NCBI RefSeq assembly: GCF_946479755.1
Contig: NZ_CAMLHC010000015.1
Location: forward strand, 1 to 64,000
Source: an uncultured Chitinophaga sp.
Lineage (GTDB): Bacteria; Bacteroidota; Bacteroidia; Chitinophagales; Chitinophagaceae
Length of the DNA: 64,000 bases
Direction: 5' to 3'
Part shown: piece by piece, positions 20,325-29,374 of the stretch
Position numbering within the stretch: the stretch's first letter is position 1
Layout: every line of letters begins with the position of its first letter
Position numbers and translations under genes: made by a program
The notes under the pieces: generated by a model
Databases searched by the model: none
The model's input: only the letters and a program-made list of their open reading frames with translations
What the model was told of the DNA's origin: nothing

Positions 20325-21092
20325 CTATTCGAAATCATAACCGTCATACTGGAAGGTCAGGCATTGTTGCAGATAGAATTTATTTGTAATCAGTTTGTCG
20401 ATGTCCGTCAGTAACTCCGCAAACGTGGGGTGCTCACTGTTGGGGCAGTCGTCCCAGCCAGCCTTTTCGTCCGCTATCATTTGCCGGAGCATGGCGATGT
20501 AGTGTCGTTTCTGCCGGGAGATATCGTATTGGTTGTTTGTTTGATAGGCCGCATAGTAGGCGGCAGCATAGGCTGCATAGGCGGACAGTCTGGCGTCGCG
20601 GTGAGCAAAGTAAGTACCCCCGCAATGCTGCCTGTTTTCTAACGTGTTGATAGCGGTAAAGAGTTGCCGCAGTTGTTTCATGACGGCATGCTGTGCAGCA
20701 GCCTCCTTCCGCTGCATCGTGAAAAAATAATACACTTCGCAGAAATAGTCACGTCCAGTCTCACATTCAAAAACCTCGGCAAAGCCGGTTCGGGAAAGAT
20801 ACAGTACATCGGGGTGGACAACATAAAGACCGGAAATCAATGCGGGAAAGTAGTCTGCAACCGTGTTATACACTTCTTTGTTTAACCGAAGGGTATCGTG
20901 GTTAACAGTGGTCAACATGGTGTCGTGATCAATGTGGAGGTCCGGCCGGAGGGTGTCTGTCTCTTTGCCTTGTTCCGGTTGGGCTGCGGGCTGCCGGTGT
21001 TTATGCAGTTGGAGCATCAGCACGGCAATGCTGCAGCAGACCACCACGATAAGGACAAGGGTGCTGATAAACGAGCGGGTAATACGGGGCAT
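20325..21092 (-). CDS. Membrane-anchored protein of unknown function
   Basis: The ~255-residue protein starts best at ATG 21092 (MPRITRSFISTL). A short basic N-terminus is followed by one membrane segment (ISTLVLIVVVCCSIAVLML) and a Gln/Pro-rich linker. A helical domain then follows, which I predict faces the periplasm. It contains a Tyr/Ala-rich helix (SAYAAYAAAYYAAYQT) and several Cys residues (ECET, YFCEVY, QHCGG, DDCPN, QQCLT) that could pair. I do not recognise a family. The gene converges on the SMI1 gene with 12 bp between stop codons and no visible terminator. The frame is open further upstream, but that part lacks coding character. Confidence 0.6.
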   Translation of the reverse strand: MPRITRSFISTLVLIVVVCCSIAVLMLQLHKHRQPAAQPEQGKETDTLRPDLHIDHDTMLTTVNHDTLRLNKEVYNTVADYFPALISGLYVVHPDVLYLSRTGFAEVFECETGRDYFCEVYYFFTMQRKEAAAQHAVMKQLRQLFTAINTLENRQHCGGTYFAHRDARLSAYAAYAAAYYAAYQTNNQYDISRQKRHYIAMLRQMIADEKAGWDDCPNSEHPTFAELLTDIDKLITNKFYLQQCLTFQYDGYDFE

Positions 21093-21247
21093 ACGAACGT
21101 TTGGTGGAAGGTATGATGTTTCCTTGTGAAAAATAATCCCTGTTCCGGGGGATTTTCTACCGCAATCTGTACTTCCTTTTTTGATTAATGCAGCGGCATG
21201 GCTAACGCCAGGTTTCTGCATCAACTCGTCAACACCGGCGTTATAAT

Positions 21248-22393
21248 TTACAGGTCAATATTATAAATGAAATCCAGTTGCCGTTTGGCGACGCCGGAGG
21301 GAACGCTGCGTAAGAGAAAGTTGCGGATACCCACTGCGCAGGCGCCTTTCCAGTTGGTGACCTGTGCCAGCTGCCAGGATATGCGGACAATCTTATGGGT
21401 GCGGGCCAACCGTTTGGCGGCATAGTGCCGGAAGGCCGCTTCATGACCTGGCTGGGAAGAAAGGCTGTCTGCCAGCACATAGGCATCTTCAATAGCCTGA
21501 CTGGCGCCTTGTCCTAGGTTGGGCGTGGTGGCATGTGCTGCATCGCCCAGCAAAACTACCCGTCCTTTGTGCCATTGGTGGATAGGCGCCAGGTCGTAAA
21601 GATCAGAGCGTATCAGCAGGGAAGGAGTGAGGCGCGCGGTTACTTTCTGCATATAGCCGGTGAAGTCCGCCAGGTCCTGCCTTATCAGTGACAATGCTTC
21701 CTCTCCGGTGATGGGAGCGTTTTCCGGTAGTTTTTTGGTGAACCAGAAATACACTTCGTTACCACCTACATGCATAAACGAAGCTCGTATCCCATTGCCT
21801 TTGCCCCATACTTCAGCAGAATTCAGCCGCTCTGCCGCTGGCAGGTCCATGTTAATAGTTGCGCGCCAGCAGGTCTGCCCGGAATACCGGTAGCCCTGGC
21901 TGCCGATGTAATATTCACGTACCGCAGACCGGATGCCGTCAGCCGCAATCAGGATATCGCCTTTGGCTTCGCTGCCGTCGTCAAAGCGGGCGATAACGCT
22001 GTCCTGTGTCTCTGTTACGGCGATACATTTTTTACCGGTGCTGACTGTCCGTTGCAGCTGCTCCAGCAGCGCCGCCTGCAAAGTGGCTCTGTGTATAGGC
22101 AGGCTGCGGGAACCGTATTGCCGTTCCAGCAGGTCGTTGTCGATCTGTTGTAAGATCTTCCCTTTGTAATCTTTGATATATACCCGTTCCAGGTATCCGC
22201 CCCGGCGTGCAAGGTCTTCTGCGATGCCCAGCCGTTGATATACCTTCATGGCGTTAGCGCCCAGTAACAGGCCGGCACCGACTGCTTTGTATTCCGGCGC
22301 CGCTTCATATACCTCATAATGCCAGCCCCGTTGCTGCAAGGCAATGGCAGTCGTGAGGCCGCCTATGCCGCCACCGATGATGATTGCTTTCAT
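21248..22393 (-). CDS. FAD-dependent monooxygenase, PHBH class
   Basis: The 381-residue flavoprotein monooxygenase has the N-terminal Rossmann motif GGGIGG at 7-12. The DG motif is in IAADGIRSAVREYYIG and the GD motif in LLGDAAHATTPNLGQGASQA. This is the zeaxanthin-epoxidase/salicylate-hydroxylase/TetX-like layout, and the enzyme is cytoplasmic. The substrate cannot be told. A TACATTTG match to the -7 element lies on the minus strand at 22418-22411, but without a clear -33 partner, so the promoter is uncertain. It is the third flavoenzyme gene within 11 kb, but it is not in an operon with the others. Confidence 0.87.
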   Translation of the reverse strand: MKAIIIGGGIGGLTTAIALQQRGWHYEVYEAAPEYKAVGAGLLLGANAMKVYQRLGIAEDLARRGGYLERVYIKDYKGKILQQIDNDLLERQYGSRSLPIHRATLQAALLEQLQRTVSTGKKCIAVTETQDSVIARFDDGSEAKGDILIAADGIRSAVREYYIGSQGYRYSGQTCWRATINMDLPAAERLNSAEVWGKGNGIRASFMHVGGNEVYFWFTKKLPENAPITGEEALSLIRQDLADFTGYMQKVTARLTPSLLIRSDLYDLAPIHQWHKGRVVLLGDAAHATTPNLGQGASQAIEDAYVLADSLSSQPGHEAAFRHYAAKRLARTHKIVRISWQLAQVTNWKGACAVGIRNFLLRSVPSGVAKRQLDFIYNIDL

Positions 22394-22532
22394 AAAATAT
22401 AAATTTAGGCCAAATGTACTAATTTTTTCTAAAAAAGCATACCTGGACTGAATTTTATAAAGAAAGATCTTTTTTTAACCCTCGCAGGAAAGGTAATCAC
22501 TTTTGAGGCGGACGATCATTTTTAGATGCAGA

Positions 22533-23330
22533 TCATCCTTTTAACTTATAGAACGGCAACACTTTTGATACTTCAAACCCCAGCTGCTGCGCCAGCCTGC
22601 GTGAACCTGTATTGCTGCCACGGCAGGCCCATACCGGCTCCAGCCCTTTCTCCAGGCAGTAGTCGATCAGCGCGGCGCAGGCGTAATAAGCCAGTCCCTT
22701 GCCGCGATAGGGAGCGCAAGTCTCGATGCCTATTTCCAATACCTCAGGATAAATAAAAGCGGCGAAAGCCATGGAGGCGAGCGCGTGGTCGTAGTATACG
22801 CTGTAGCCGATACTACGGCTGACAAATTCCTCTGCGCTGTTCCAGAAAGGAGCCGGGATAACGGTGCCGGTCATGCTGTTAAACGCTTCGTGGGTAACGG
22901 TGGTGACCTGTATGGGAGCATCTGCCGGAACGACTTTGCGTTGCGCCAGATACTTGTCGGCGTTGAATTTGAAATTGAACCGGCTGTCTACTTCCACGCA
23001 TTGGGGCGCTTCCCCGAAAAGCTGTCCCAACACCGGGTCCCAGCTACCAGGGAATGCCTGCAGCCATTCGTCACCTTTTCGTTGATCCCGGATATTGCAT
23101 GCATAATCCCGGATCTCGCGATGAAATGTTTCGTCGTTGCTGTTTCCCCACAGCAGCGACATACCATAAGGATGTACAATGTAAAAGGCTCCGGGATTCG
23201 CGGGGTTGTCCGTATATAATTTGCCGTTAGCTTTGCCTTCCAGCACAGCCTGGGCGAACAGGGTATTGATAGGTGCGGATTTCAGCGCCTCCACCAGTTG
23301 GGGATAGGCGGTTGGGTCTAATGGTTTCAT
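22533..23330 (-). CDS. GNAT-family N-acetyltransferase
   Basis: The 265-residue enzyme has its acetyl-CoA-binding GNAT core at the C-terminus. The strand EIGIETCAPYRGKGLAYYAC carries the R/Q-x-x-G-x-G/A phosphate loop. WACRGSNTGSRRLAQQLGF is the usual Asn/aromatic region after strand 5. The N-terminal half (about 1-120) is divergent, as in the GNAT_acetyltr_2 family. It presumably acetylates an amine, amino acid or small metabolite; the substrate is unknown. It stands alone on the minus strand between the flavin monooxygenase and the DUF302 gene. Confidence 0.85.
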   Translation of the reverse strand: MKPLDPTAYPQLVEALKSAPINTLFAQAVLEGKANGKLYTDNPANPGAFYIVHPYGMSLLWGNSNDETFHREIRDYACNIRDQRKGDEWLQAFPGSWDPVLGQLFGEAPQCVEVDSRFNFKFNADKYLAQRKVVPADAPIQVTTVTHEAFNSMTGTVIPAPFWNSAEEFVSRSIGYSVYYDHALASMAFAAFIYPEVLEIGIETCAPYRGKGLAYYACAALIDYCLEKGLEPVWACRGSNTGSRRLAQQLGFEVSKVLPFYKLKG

Positions 23331-23411
23331 GGTTTCAATACTTTTCCCTGCAAGTATACAGATAAATAGGTCCGCGGTTGTAGTCCGATGTCAAGAAGGA
23401 GTGTAGTCCGG

Positions 23412-23813
23412 TCAGGCAGACAACGTGGCCTGCACCTGTGCCAGCACCGCTGCCTGTTGCTCCCGGATGGCAGAAACGATCGGATGAATATTCTCCGTAT
23501 AGCCCTCAAAGTGATGATCAATGTCGATCCAACGGAGCCAGGTCTGCTGCGGTGAAACCTCCTGGATCAGCAGCTTCAGTGGCGCTTCCGTTACGGCTGC
23601 TGCATCCTGCTGCCAGAGCGCATAGAGGTAAGAAGGATGAAAGAAAAATAACTGCCGCGCGTTTGGAACATGGTAACCATGACCTGCCAGTATCTGCCGC
23701 GGATTGATTTCATGCAGCAATAACCAGCCATTATCAGTGATCGCTGCTTTAGCAGCTGCTACCACCGTATCAAACGGATGATCGAGCAATAGGGTATGAT
23801 AGGCGTTTTTCAT
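23412..23813 (-). CDS. DUF302-like small protein
   Basis: The 133-residue protein resembles the DUF302 fold in pattern: an amphipathic first helix (FDTVVAAAKAAITDNGWLLL) with a strand. NARQLFFFHPSYLYALWQ takes the place of the usual fpP-x-x-L segment, then a KLLIQEV strand and WLRWIDIDHHF. It has no signal peptide. DUF302 proteins have no settled function. The gene lies 49 bp downstream of the TetR gene on the same strand, and the gap holds a near-copy of the inverted repeat found in the tetR promoter. It is therefore very likely part of that TetR regulon. Confidence 0.65.
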   Translation of the reverse strand: MKNAYHTLLLDHPFDTVVAAAKAAITDNGWLLLHEINPRQILAGHGYHVPNARQLFFFHPSYLYALWQQDAAAVTEAPLKLLIQEVSPQQTWLRWIDIDHHFEGYTENIHPIVSAIREQQAAVLAQVQATLSA

Positions 23814-23826
23814 CTCTCTAAAATAA

Positions 23827-23848
23827 TTATAGACAAACTTGTCTGTTA
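23827..23848 (-). promoter_or_regulatory. Second TetR-type operator, in front of the DUF302 gene
   Basis: TTATAGACAA, 2 bp, TTGTCTGTTA. The left arm is identical to the tetR-promoter operator and the right arm matches at 8 of 10 bases. It ends 14 bp from the DUF302 start codon, a good position for repression. Confidence 0.65.
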
Positions 23849-23862
23849 TAGGTGAAAAAAAT

Positions 23863-24414
23863 TTATGCTGATAATAATTGCCTTATTTGTTTAACGGCTG
23901 TTTTAACCGGCCATAGGTCGCGGTGTACCATGCTCTCCACAATAGCGCTTTCAAATAAAAGATAGGCGGTATCGCCGGTCAGCACCGGCTTGCCTGCATC
24001 TGTCGCCAGCTGGCGGATGTATTGCCGGAGCTGCTGTTTATGTACTTTGATCTGGGCGTGCAGCAGCGGACTATCGCCTGCCAGCTCCACCTGCATATTG
24101 ATAAAGCGGCAGCCCCGGAAATCGTTGGCCGGAAGACTGGTTTCCAGGAAGCTAAAAATTGCCAGCAACCGCGCCGCCGGCTTCTTTTCTTTTTCCACCA
24201 CAGCGGTGAATACCCGGAACCACGCGGCCCGCGCCTCTTTCAGATATGCCAGCGCCAGGGCTTCCCGGGAACCGAAATGCGTGTACAGACTCGCCTTTGC
24301 CACGCCGGCCTCGTCCAGCAACTGGTTAATGCCGGTGGCCTGGTACCCCTGCTCGTAAAACAATCGTGCAGCGGTAGACAACAATTTCTCTTTTGGATTT
24401 CCTGGTCTCGCCAT
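23863..24414 (-). CDS. TetR-family transcriptional repressor
   Basis: The 183-residue regulator starts best at ATG 24414 (MARPGNPKEKLLSTA). The N-terminal HTH (about 10-55) has the standard TetR pattern ATGINQLLDEAGVAKASLYT followed by HFGSREALALAYL. The C-terminal helical ligand domain (about 75-183) resembles the TetR_C group with FRGCRFINMQVEL, often seen in YxaF/LmrA-type regulators. Its own promoter carries a nearly perfect inverted repeat over the -33 element, so it probably represses itself and the downstream DUF302 gene. The ligand is unknown. The FtsX permease gene is divergent and could be a further target, but its start is over 170 bp from the operator. Confidence 0.9.
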   Translation of the reverse strand: MARPGNPKEKLLSTAARLFYEQGYQATGINQLLDEAGVAKASLYTHFGSREALALAYLKEARAAWFRVFTAVVEKEKKPAARLLAIFSFLETSLPANDFRGCRFINMQVELAGDSPLLHAQIKVHKQQLRQYIRQLATDAGKPVLTGDTAYLLFESAIVESMVHRDLWPVKTAVKQIRQLLSA

Positions 24415-24420
24415 ATTCAT

Positions 24421-24450
24421 CAAATGTAAAAATATTTTCATTATAGACAA
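24421..24450 (-). promoter_or_regulatory. Promoter of the tetR gene
   Basis: Read on the minus strand: TTG at 24450-24448, a 19-bp spacer, then TACATTTG at 24428-24421, a full -7 match. The -33 TTG lies inside the operator. The start codon at 24414 follows so closely that the leader would be only a few bases long. Confidence 0.55.
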
Positions 24451-24463
24451 GATTGTCTATAAT
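24440..24463. promoter_or_regulatory. TetR-type operator (inverted repeat)
   Basis: Perfect arms TTATAGACAA (24441-24450) and TTGTCTATAA (24453-24462) are separated by 2 bp, with one more A-T pair outside. The size and symmetry are typical of TetR dimers. It covers the -33 element of tetR. Confidence 0.75.
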
Positions 24464-24636
24464 TTATTTTCCGGTGGAAATAACCGGACATATGCTTCCG
24501 CTGTCCGCTTCCGGACAATCGCCGTTCATATGTGGACGGGCCCGCGACCCGGAAATTGCCTGGAATTGCCTGTAATAGCGTATTTTCAGGAAGCGGCAGC
24601 ATTCTTGTTGCACGGTTACTCAAAAATACCGATATC

Positions 24637-27033
24637 ATGCTAAGGAATTATTTCAAGATCGCCTGGCGTAACCTGTTACGCAACCCGGGATATTCCTTTA
24701 TCAATATGTTCGGACTGGCCATAGGGCTGGCCTGTTTTATCCTGATCCTGCTGTTTGTGCAGCATGAATGGTCGTTCGACCGTTTTCATACGAACGCGGA
24801 CGGCATATTCCGCGTGGTGCAACAGCGCCCTGTCTCCAAAGGACAGTCATACTGGTCCACCACCTCCCCGGCGCTGGCCGGCGCATTGATGCGGGAATTT
24901 CCGGAAGTGAAGACGGCCACTACCGTGGAGCCTACCTTTAATCCGCTGCTGAGCGTGGGGGACAAGCATTTTAAGGAGCAGGGTATTTTCGCAGATACTG
25001 TCTTCCTGCGCCTGTTTAACTTCCCCTTCCTGGAAGGCGATCCGGAGACAGCACTCAAAACACCGGGTGGTATTGTGCTGACGGCATCAATGGCACGCAG
25101 GATATTCGGTGAACAGGACCCCATAGGAAAAACCATCCTGTACCAGGGCAACCAGCCGCACACCGTCACCGGTGTTATGGCGGATGTTCCCGCAGCATCG
25201 CACCTGCAGTTTCAATACATCCTCCCCGTCACCGCCGATCCTCACTATGTGGACTGTTCGGTGAAAGAGCCCTGGATGAATAACGGCGTCTACACCTATG
25301 CATTGCTGAACAATCCTGCCGCAGCACCTCAACTGGAGCAGCGGCTGCATGCCTACATCGATGAGAACCTGTCCCGCTGGCGCCCGGAAGACCGCCTCCG
25401 GTTCCTGCTGCAGCCACTCCACGACATTCACCTGCACTCTCAACATCTTGATACGCTGGAATTTGAAAAGAGCGGCAGCGATAAATATGTATACCTTTTT
25501 CTGGCCATCGGTTTTGTTATCCTGCTGCTGGCTTGTGTAAACTATACCAACCTGGCTGTGGCCCGTTCCGCCCGCAGGGCGCAGGAAATAGGGATGCGCA
25601 AAGTGGCCGGCGCCATGCGCGGCCAGCTGATAGCCCAGTTCCTGGGAGAATCGCTGATCATGACCACGCTGGCGCTGGTACTGGCATTGGGGCTCGTACA
25701 TTTGCTGCTGCCGTTTTTTAGCCAGCTGATGGACCGCTCGCTCCGCATAGATTATTTCGGCAACCGCTTCCTGCTGCCAGGATTATTATTGCTCGTGTTG
25801 CTGGTCAGCCTCCTGTCCGGTAGTTACCCCGCCTTCCTGATGACGGCCCTTCGTCCGGCACAGGTGCTCAAAGGCAAGCAGGGCATCCGTGCCGGCAGCT
25901 TCTCGCTGCAACGGATACTGATTGTCGGACAGTATGCCGTGTCCATCATCCTCGTGGCCGGCAGTTTTATCATCTACCGGCAGATGCAGCTGGTTCAGCA
26001 TCAGAACCTGGGATACAACAGGGAACATGTCCTCGCCATCAGGGTAAACGACGAAGCGCTGAGCAGCCATTACAACACGCTCCGCAAAGAAATGCTCAAT
26101 CACCCCGGCATCCTGGCCATAAGTTATTCCCTGTACCTCCCCACTGATTTTCATACCAACCAGAGCATGACCAACTGGCCTGGCAGTAACGGCGAAAGGC
26201 TGTCTACCCGCACCACGAACATTGACTATGATTTTCTGAAGGTATATGACCTCAGCATCGTGGCAGGGCGCGGTTTCTCCCGCGATTTTGGGGCTGACAC
26301 CCTGGGCGCACCGCTGGCACTGATCAACGAAACGGCCGCCAAAGCAGTCGGCTGGACACCGGAAGAAGCCATCGGAAAACCTTTCGATTATTCTGATGGT
26401 CACGGAAAAAGAACGGTCATCGGGGTAGTGAAGGACTTTCATTTTAATTCTATTCACCACATACCAGGACCACTGGTGCTCACGCTGGATCCCTCACTTT
26501 CCGGCTACATCTCCGCGCGGGTAAGACCGGAAAACCTGCAGGGCACCATCGCGCTCTTTGAGCAGGTGGTGAAGCGTTACACCGCTTACCCGTTTGAATA
26601 CCAGTTCCTCGATGATAAATTCGATCAGCTATATAAAAAAGACATCCGCCTGGGTAAAATGTTTGGCGGCTTTACTATCCTGGCCATCCTGATCGCTTCC
26701 CTCGGCCTTTTCGGACTGGCAGCGTATACCACGGAACAGCGCCGCAAAGAGATCGGCGTGCGGAAGGTGCTGGGAGCGACGGTAGTGAATATCGTGGGAT
26801 TACTGAGTAAAGACTACATCAAACTGGTGGTCTTCGGCTTTATCATCGCGGTGCCGGTAGCCTGGTACATCATGGACCGGTGGCTGGAAGATTTCGTCTA
26901 CCGGATACAGATACAGTGGTGGATGCTGGCATCAGCCGGCCTGCTGGCCCTCATCATCGCCTTGCTGACGGTAAGCTATCAGTCTGTAAGAGCGGCTTTG
27001 ATGAACCCCGTCAAATCGTTGAAAACAGAATAA
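24637..27033 (+). CDS. FtsX/MacB-type ABC transporter permease
   Basis: This 798-residue inner-membrane protein starts best at ATG 24637 (MLRNYFKIAWRNLLRNPGYS, the usual Bacteroidota opening). The architecture is a first membrane helix (about 20-42), a MacB_PCD periplasmic domain (about 45-250) and an FtsX block of three helices. A second periplasmic domain (about 430-640) and a final FtsX block with RRKEIGVRKVLGA follow, ending in the typical MNPVKSLKTE. These permeases work as MacB-like mechanotransducers for export or lipoprotein/antimicrobial handling and need a separate ATPase, which is not adjacent. It is monocistronic and closed by a strong terminator. Confidence 0.9.
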   Translation: MLRNYFKIAWRNLLRNPGYSFINMFGLAIGLACFILILLFVQHEWSFDRFHTNADGIFRVVQQRPVSKGQSYWSTTSPALAGALMREFPEVKTATTVEPTFNPLLSVGDKHFKEQGIFADTVFLRLFNFPFLEGDPETALKTPGGIVLTASMARRIFGEQDPIGKTILYQGNQPHTVTGVMADVPAASHLQFQYILPVTADPHYVDCSVKEPWMNNGVYTYALLNNPAAAPQLEQRLHAYIDENLSRWRPEDRLRFLLQPLHDIHLHSQHLDTLEFEKSGSDKYVYLFLAIGFVILLLACVNYTNLAVARSARRAQEIGMRKVAGAMRGQLIAQFLGESLIMTTLALVLALGLVHLLLPFFSQLMDRSLRIDYFGNRFLLPGLLLLVLLVSLLSGSYPAFLMTALRPAQVLKGKQGIRAGSFSLQRILIVGQYAVSIILVAGSFIIYRQMQLVQHQNLGYNREHVLAIRVNDEALSSHYNTLRKEMLNHPGILAISYSLYLPTDFHTNQSMTNWPGSNGERLSTRTTNIDYDFLKVYDLSIVAGRGFSRDFGADTLGAPLALINETAAKAVGWTPEEAIGKPFDYSDGHGKRTVIGVVKDFHFNSIHHIPGPLVLTLDPSLSGYISARVRPENLQGTIALFEQVVKRYTAYPFEYQFLDDKFDQLYKKDIRLGKMFGGFTILAILIASLGLFGLAAYTTEQRRKEIGVRKVLGATVVNIVGLLSKDYIKLVVFGFIIAVPVAWYIMDRWLEDFVYRIQIQWWMLASAGLLALIIALLTVSYQSVRAALMNPVKSLKTE

Positions 27034-27053
27034 CAGTACCTACTTCCCCTAAG

Positions 27054-27087
27054 CAACAACGATGAAGCACTTGCTTCATCGTTGTTG
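27054..27087. terminator. Bidirectional terminator that includes the esterase stop codon
   Basis: A perfect 16-bp stem (27054-27069 with 27072-27087) followed by a T-rich run. It serves the permease gene on the plus strand. The TGA stop and last codons of the convergent esterase gene lie inside the right arm. Confidence 0.85.
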
Positions 27088-28161
27088 TTTTATACACTGT
27101 GCTTTTGCATGTCTGCTTTGCGGATACATCTCTGCCGCCATCCTGAAAATAGCGGCGGCCTGGTCTTTCCTGCCGATCCGCACACAATAGTTACCCAGCC
27201 AGTCGAGGTACCGTTCGGTGGGCTTAAACGGAAATCCCAGCTTCGCGGACAACGCTGCATAATGCTGTGTGATCAGCGAAGGGTCCTGCACGGCCTGTTT
27301 TACATGCACCTGGTGACCGCTGAAAATAAACTTCAGGGCATCGAAGGCGGCGGGCAAAGGCACGGTGCCATGATCATCGTCCGGATAATAGTGGAACTGC
27401 CAACGCAGCCCACGCGGTTGCAGTCGCTGTAACTGCGCGGCAAACGCGCGGATAGCCATCGGATGGTCGGTGGCGGTATCCTGTGGCACTACTACTTTGT
27501 GCGCCATGGCGACATAGGCATTGGCGCCGCTGAAGTCCTTGCGGGGCAGGATACTGTCCGCCTGCCGCAACATCAGCTGCTGGTCCCACCATAGACTGGG
27601 ATCAATAATAATATAGGCATTGAACAGGCTGGTGTGATGCAGCAGGAGGTTGACGGCCGTCAGCCCGCCGAAGGAATGGCCCTGTAAAATATTGTAGCCG
27701 CACGTACGATAGGCAGAATCTATACGGGGCCGCAGTTCCTGTTGCAGGAAAGTGATAAACCGGTCGTTGCCGCCACTGTTGGCATAGAGCGTGGCTTTAG
27801 GATCGTAGTAGGCTTTCCTGCCTGCCGGCGATGGTGTGAGATCGCGGGTACGGTCTGTGTTCAGGATACCGACAACGATCATCTGCGGGATGCTGGCATA
27901 AGGCCCCTGTGCGAGTATTTCCTGTATGCCGGTAAAAGAGTGGAAATTGGCGTCGCCATCCAGCAGATACACCACAGGGTAACGGGCAGGGGCATACGTT
28001 GTATCATCGTAGCCGGGTGGCAGGTATACCCAGTACTCCCTGGATTCTCCCATAACAGCGGAAGGCAGCGAGTATTTTTTGCCGATAGTAACGGTACCCT
28101 GTGCGAGGGCCATCACCGTACAGAACAGCGCAAGGGTAAGGCTATATAATTTTCTCATCAT
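27076..28161 (-). CDS. Exported esterase, IroE/Fes-like (esterase D family)
   Basis: The 361-residue alpha/beta hydrolase has a signal peptide (about 1-20, cleavage ALA|Q), so it acts in the periplasm. The nucleophile elbow is GHSFGG (Ser163) and the likely catalytic His is His264 (DDDHGT). Asp187 (IIDPSLWW) is in the position of the conserved aspartate-Pro-Ser motif of this family. A TPR-like tail (about 315-361) follows the hydrolase fold. It is the last gene of an operon with a TonB siderophore receptor and a PepSY protein, and its start overlaps the upstream stop. In that context it probably hydrolyses an ester-type ferric siderophore to release iron. The exact siderophore is unknown. Confidence 0.85.
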   Translation of the reverse strand: MMRKLYSLTLALFCTVMALAQGTVTIGKKYSLPSAVMGESREYWVYLPPGYDDTTYAPARYPVVYLLDGDANFHSFTGIQEILAQGPYASIPQMIVVGILNTDRTRDLTPSPAGRKAYYDPKATLYANSGGNDRFITFLQQELRPRIDSAYRTCGYNILQGHSFGGLTAVNLLLHHTSLFNAYIIIDPSLWWDQQLMLRQADSILPRKDFSGANAYVAMAHKVVVPQDTATDHPMAIRAFAAQLQRLQPRGLRWQFHYYPDDDHGTVPLPAAFDALKFIFSGHQVHVKQAVQDPSLITQHYAALSAKLGFPFKPTERYLDWLGNYCVRIGRKDQAAAIFRMAAEMYPQSRHAKAQCIKQQR

Positions 28162-29324
28162 GGCAGGGTAGGCGTAGCGGTATTAACGGTACGGGTTACA
28201 CGTTTTTTGGTTTTGTTCCGGCGCCCCCACCAGATCAGGAAGCCGGTCACAGGCAGGGTAGCGCAGATCAGTCCTGCGACGGCCGTCAGTATTTTACCAA
28301 ACCATCCGGCCCAGAAGCCGATATGCAGGTTCATATTAACGCCATCTATCTCAAGGCCGCGGCGGATAGCCGGCGGCATGGGCAGTTCCCGGCCGGTGTA
28401 GCGGTCTATCATCATCATGCGGCCGTCGAGGGCTTTAAGGCCCAGCTCCCGGCCAGCCATGGCGAAGAAAGTAGTGGCGCTGTCTTTAGGTATGGAAAGC
28501 CGCACCTGTTCCGCGTCGGGCGCCTGCATCATATCGGCAAGGACGGTATGCAGCGCCACAAAAGACCGGCTGCTGTCGAAAGGCGGCGAGAGCTTACGCA
28601 TGGTCCTGTATCCATCGGGCTTGCCGCCGAACAACCGGTGCGTGGAATGTTTCACCGTATCATTCACGATGATAAGGCCGGTGACGGTCAGCATCACGGC
28701 GGGCAGGAGACTGTAGAAGCCGGGTACATTGTGCAGGTCATAGTTTACCCGCTTGAAGCTGGCTTTCCATTTAATGCGGAATGATTGCTGCCGCGTAGCC
28801 GGCGTCCATTTTACCGGCCACCAGAGTATCAGGCCGGTAACGAGTTCTATCAGGAATATCCACGTGGCAATCTGCACAATGAGGTTACCTGTTTTGCCAA
28901 AAGGCATCTCGCCGCTGTGTACGTGGGCTACCACGTAAAAGAAATAGTACGCGCCGCTGGTAGTCAGGCATTTGCCGGTATAAGGATCTATCCAGGTGAA
29001 ACTGAAATGACCGCCTTTGTCCGATGCTCCGATGCGCGAGGTGCGGGCAGGATCTTTGTAGGCTTGGAAGCTGAAAGGCTGCAGGTCCGGATGCTGTTTG
29101 CTGAAAGCTGCGATCAGCGCTTCGGGAGGCAGCTTTGCCGCTGCAGTCACTTCTACACGCCTGGCTTTGCCCGCCAGGGCATCGATAATATCATCGCAGA
29201 AGACGAACAGGGTGCCTGTCAGCGCCACGATCACAACGATAATGCCGGACGATATGCCCAGCCACAGATGTAGCCAGCTGTTCAGCCGCGCCGGCCACGG
29301 TTTTCTTTTGTTTTTTGTACTCAT
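28158..29324 (-). CDS. PepSY-associated membrane protein, probable ferric-siderophore reductase
   Basis: The 388-residue inner-membrane protein has the four-helix PepSY_TM layout. Helix 1 is LHLWLGISSGIIVVIVALTG; a PepSY domain with FSFQAYKDPARTSRIG follows. Helix 2 has VTGLILWWPVKW, helix 3 is VMLTVTGLIIV, a second PepSY region follows, and helix 4 has PVTGFLIWWGRR. His residues in helix ends (LHLWLG, HVHSGE, HNVPGFYS, LHIGFW) suit haem binding. Family members (PiuB/FoxB-type) reduce ferric siderophores with electrons from the membrane. It lies between the receptor and esterase genes (50-bp and -4-bp spacing), which supports that role. Confidence 0.88.
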   Translation of the reverse strand: MSTKNKRKPWPARLNSWLHLWLGISSGIIVVIVALTGTLFVFCDDIIDALAGKARRVEVTAAAKLPPEALIAAFSKQHPDLQPFSFQAYKDPARTSRIGASDKGGHFSFTWIDPYTGKCLTTSGAYYFFYVVAHVHSGEMPFGKTGNLIVQIATWIFLIELVTGLILWWPVKWTPATRQQSFRIKWKASFKRVNYDLHNVPGFYSLLPAVMLTVTGLIIVNDTVKHSTHRLFGGKPDGYRTMRKLSPPFDSSRSFVALHTVLADMMQAPDAEQVRLSIPKDSATTFFAMAGRELGLKALDGRMMMIDRYTGRELPMPPAIRRGLEIDGVNMNLHIGFWAGWFGKILTAVAGLICATLPVTGFLIWWGRRNKTKKRVTRTVNTATPTLP

Positions 29325-29374
29325 GTCACAAATAAAAAGTCACCGGAGCAGATGTCATGCCCTGGCGGCTATGA

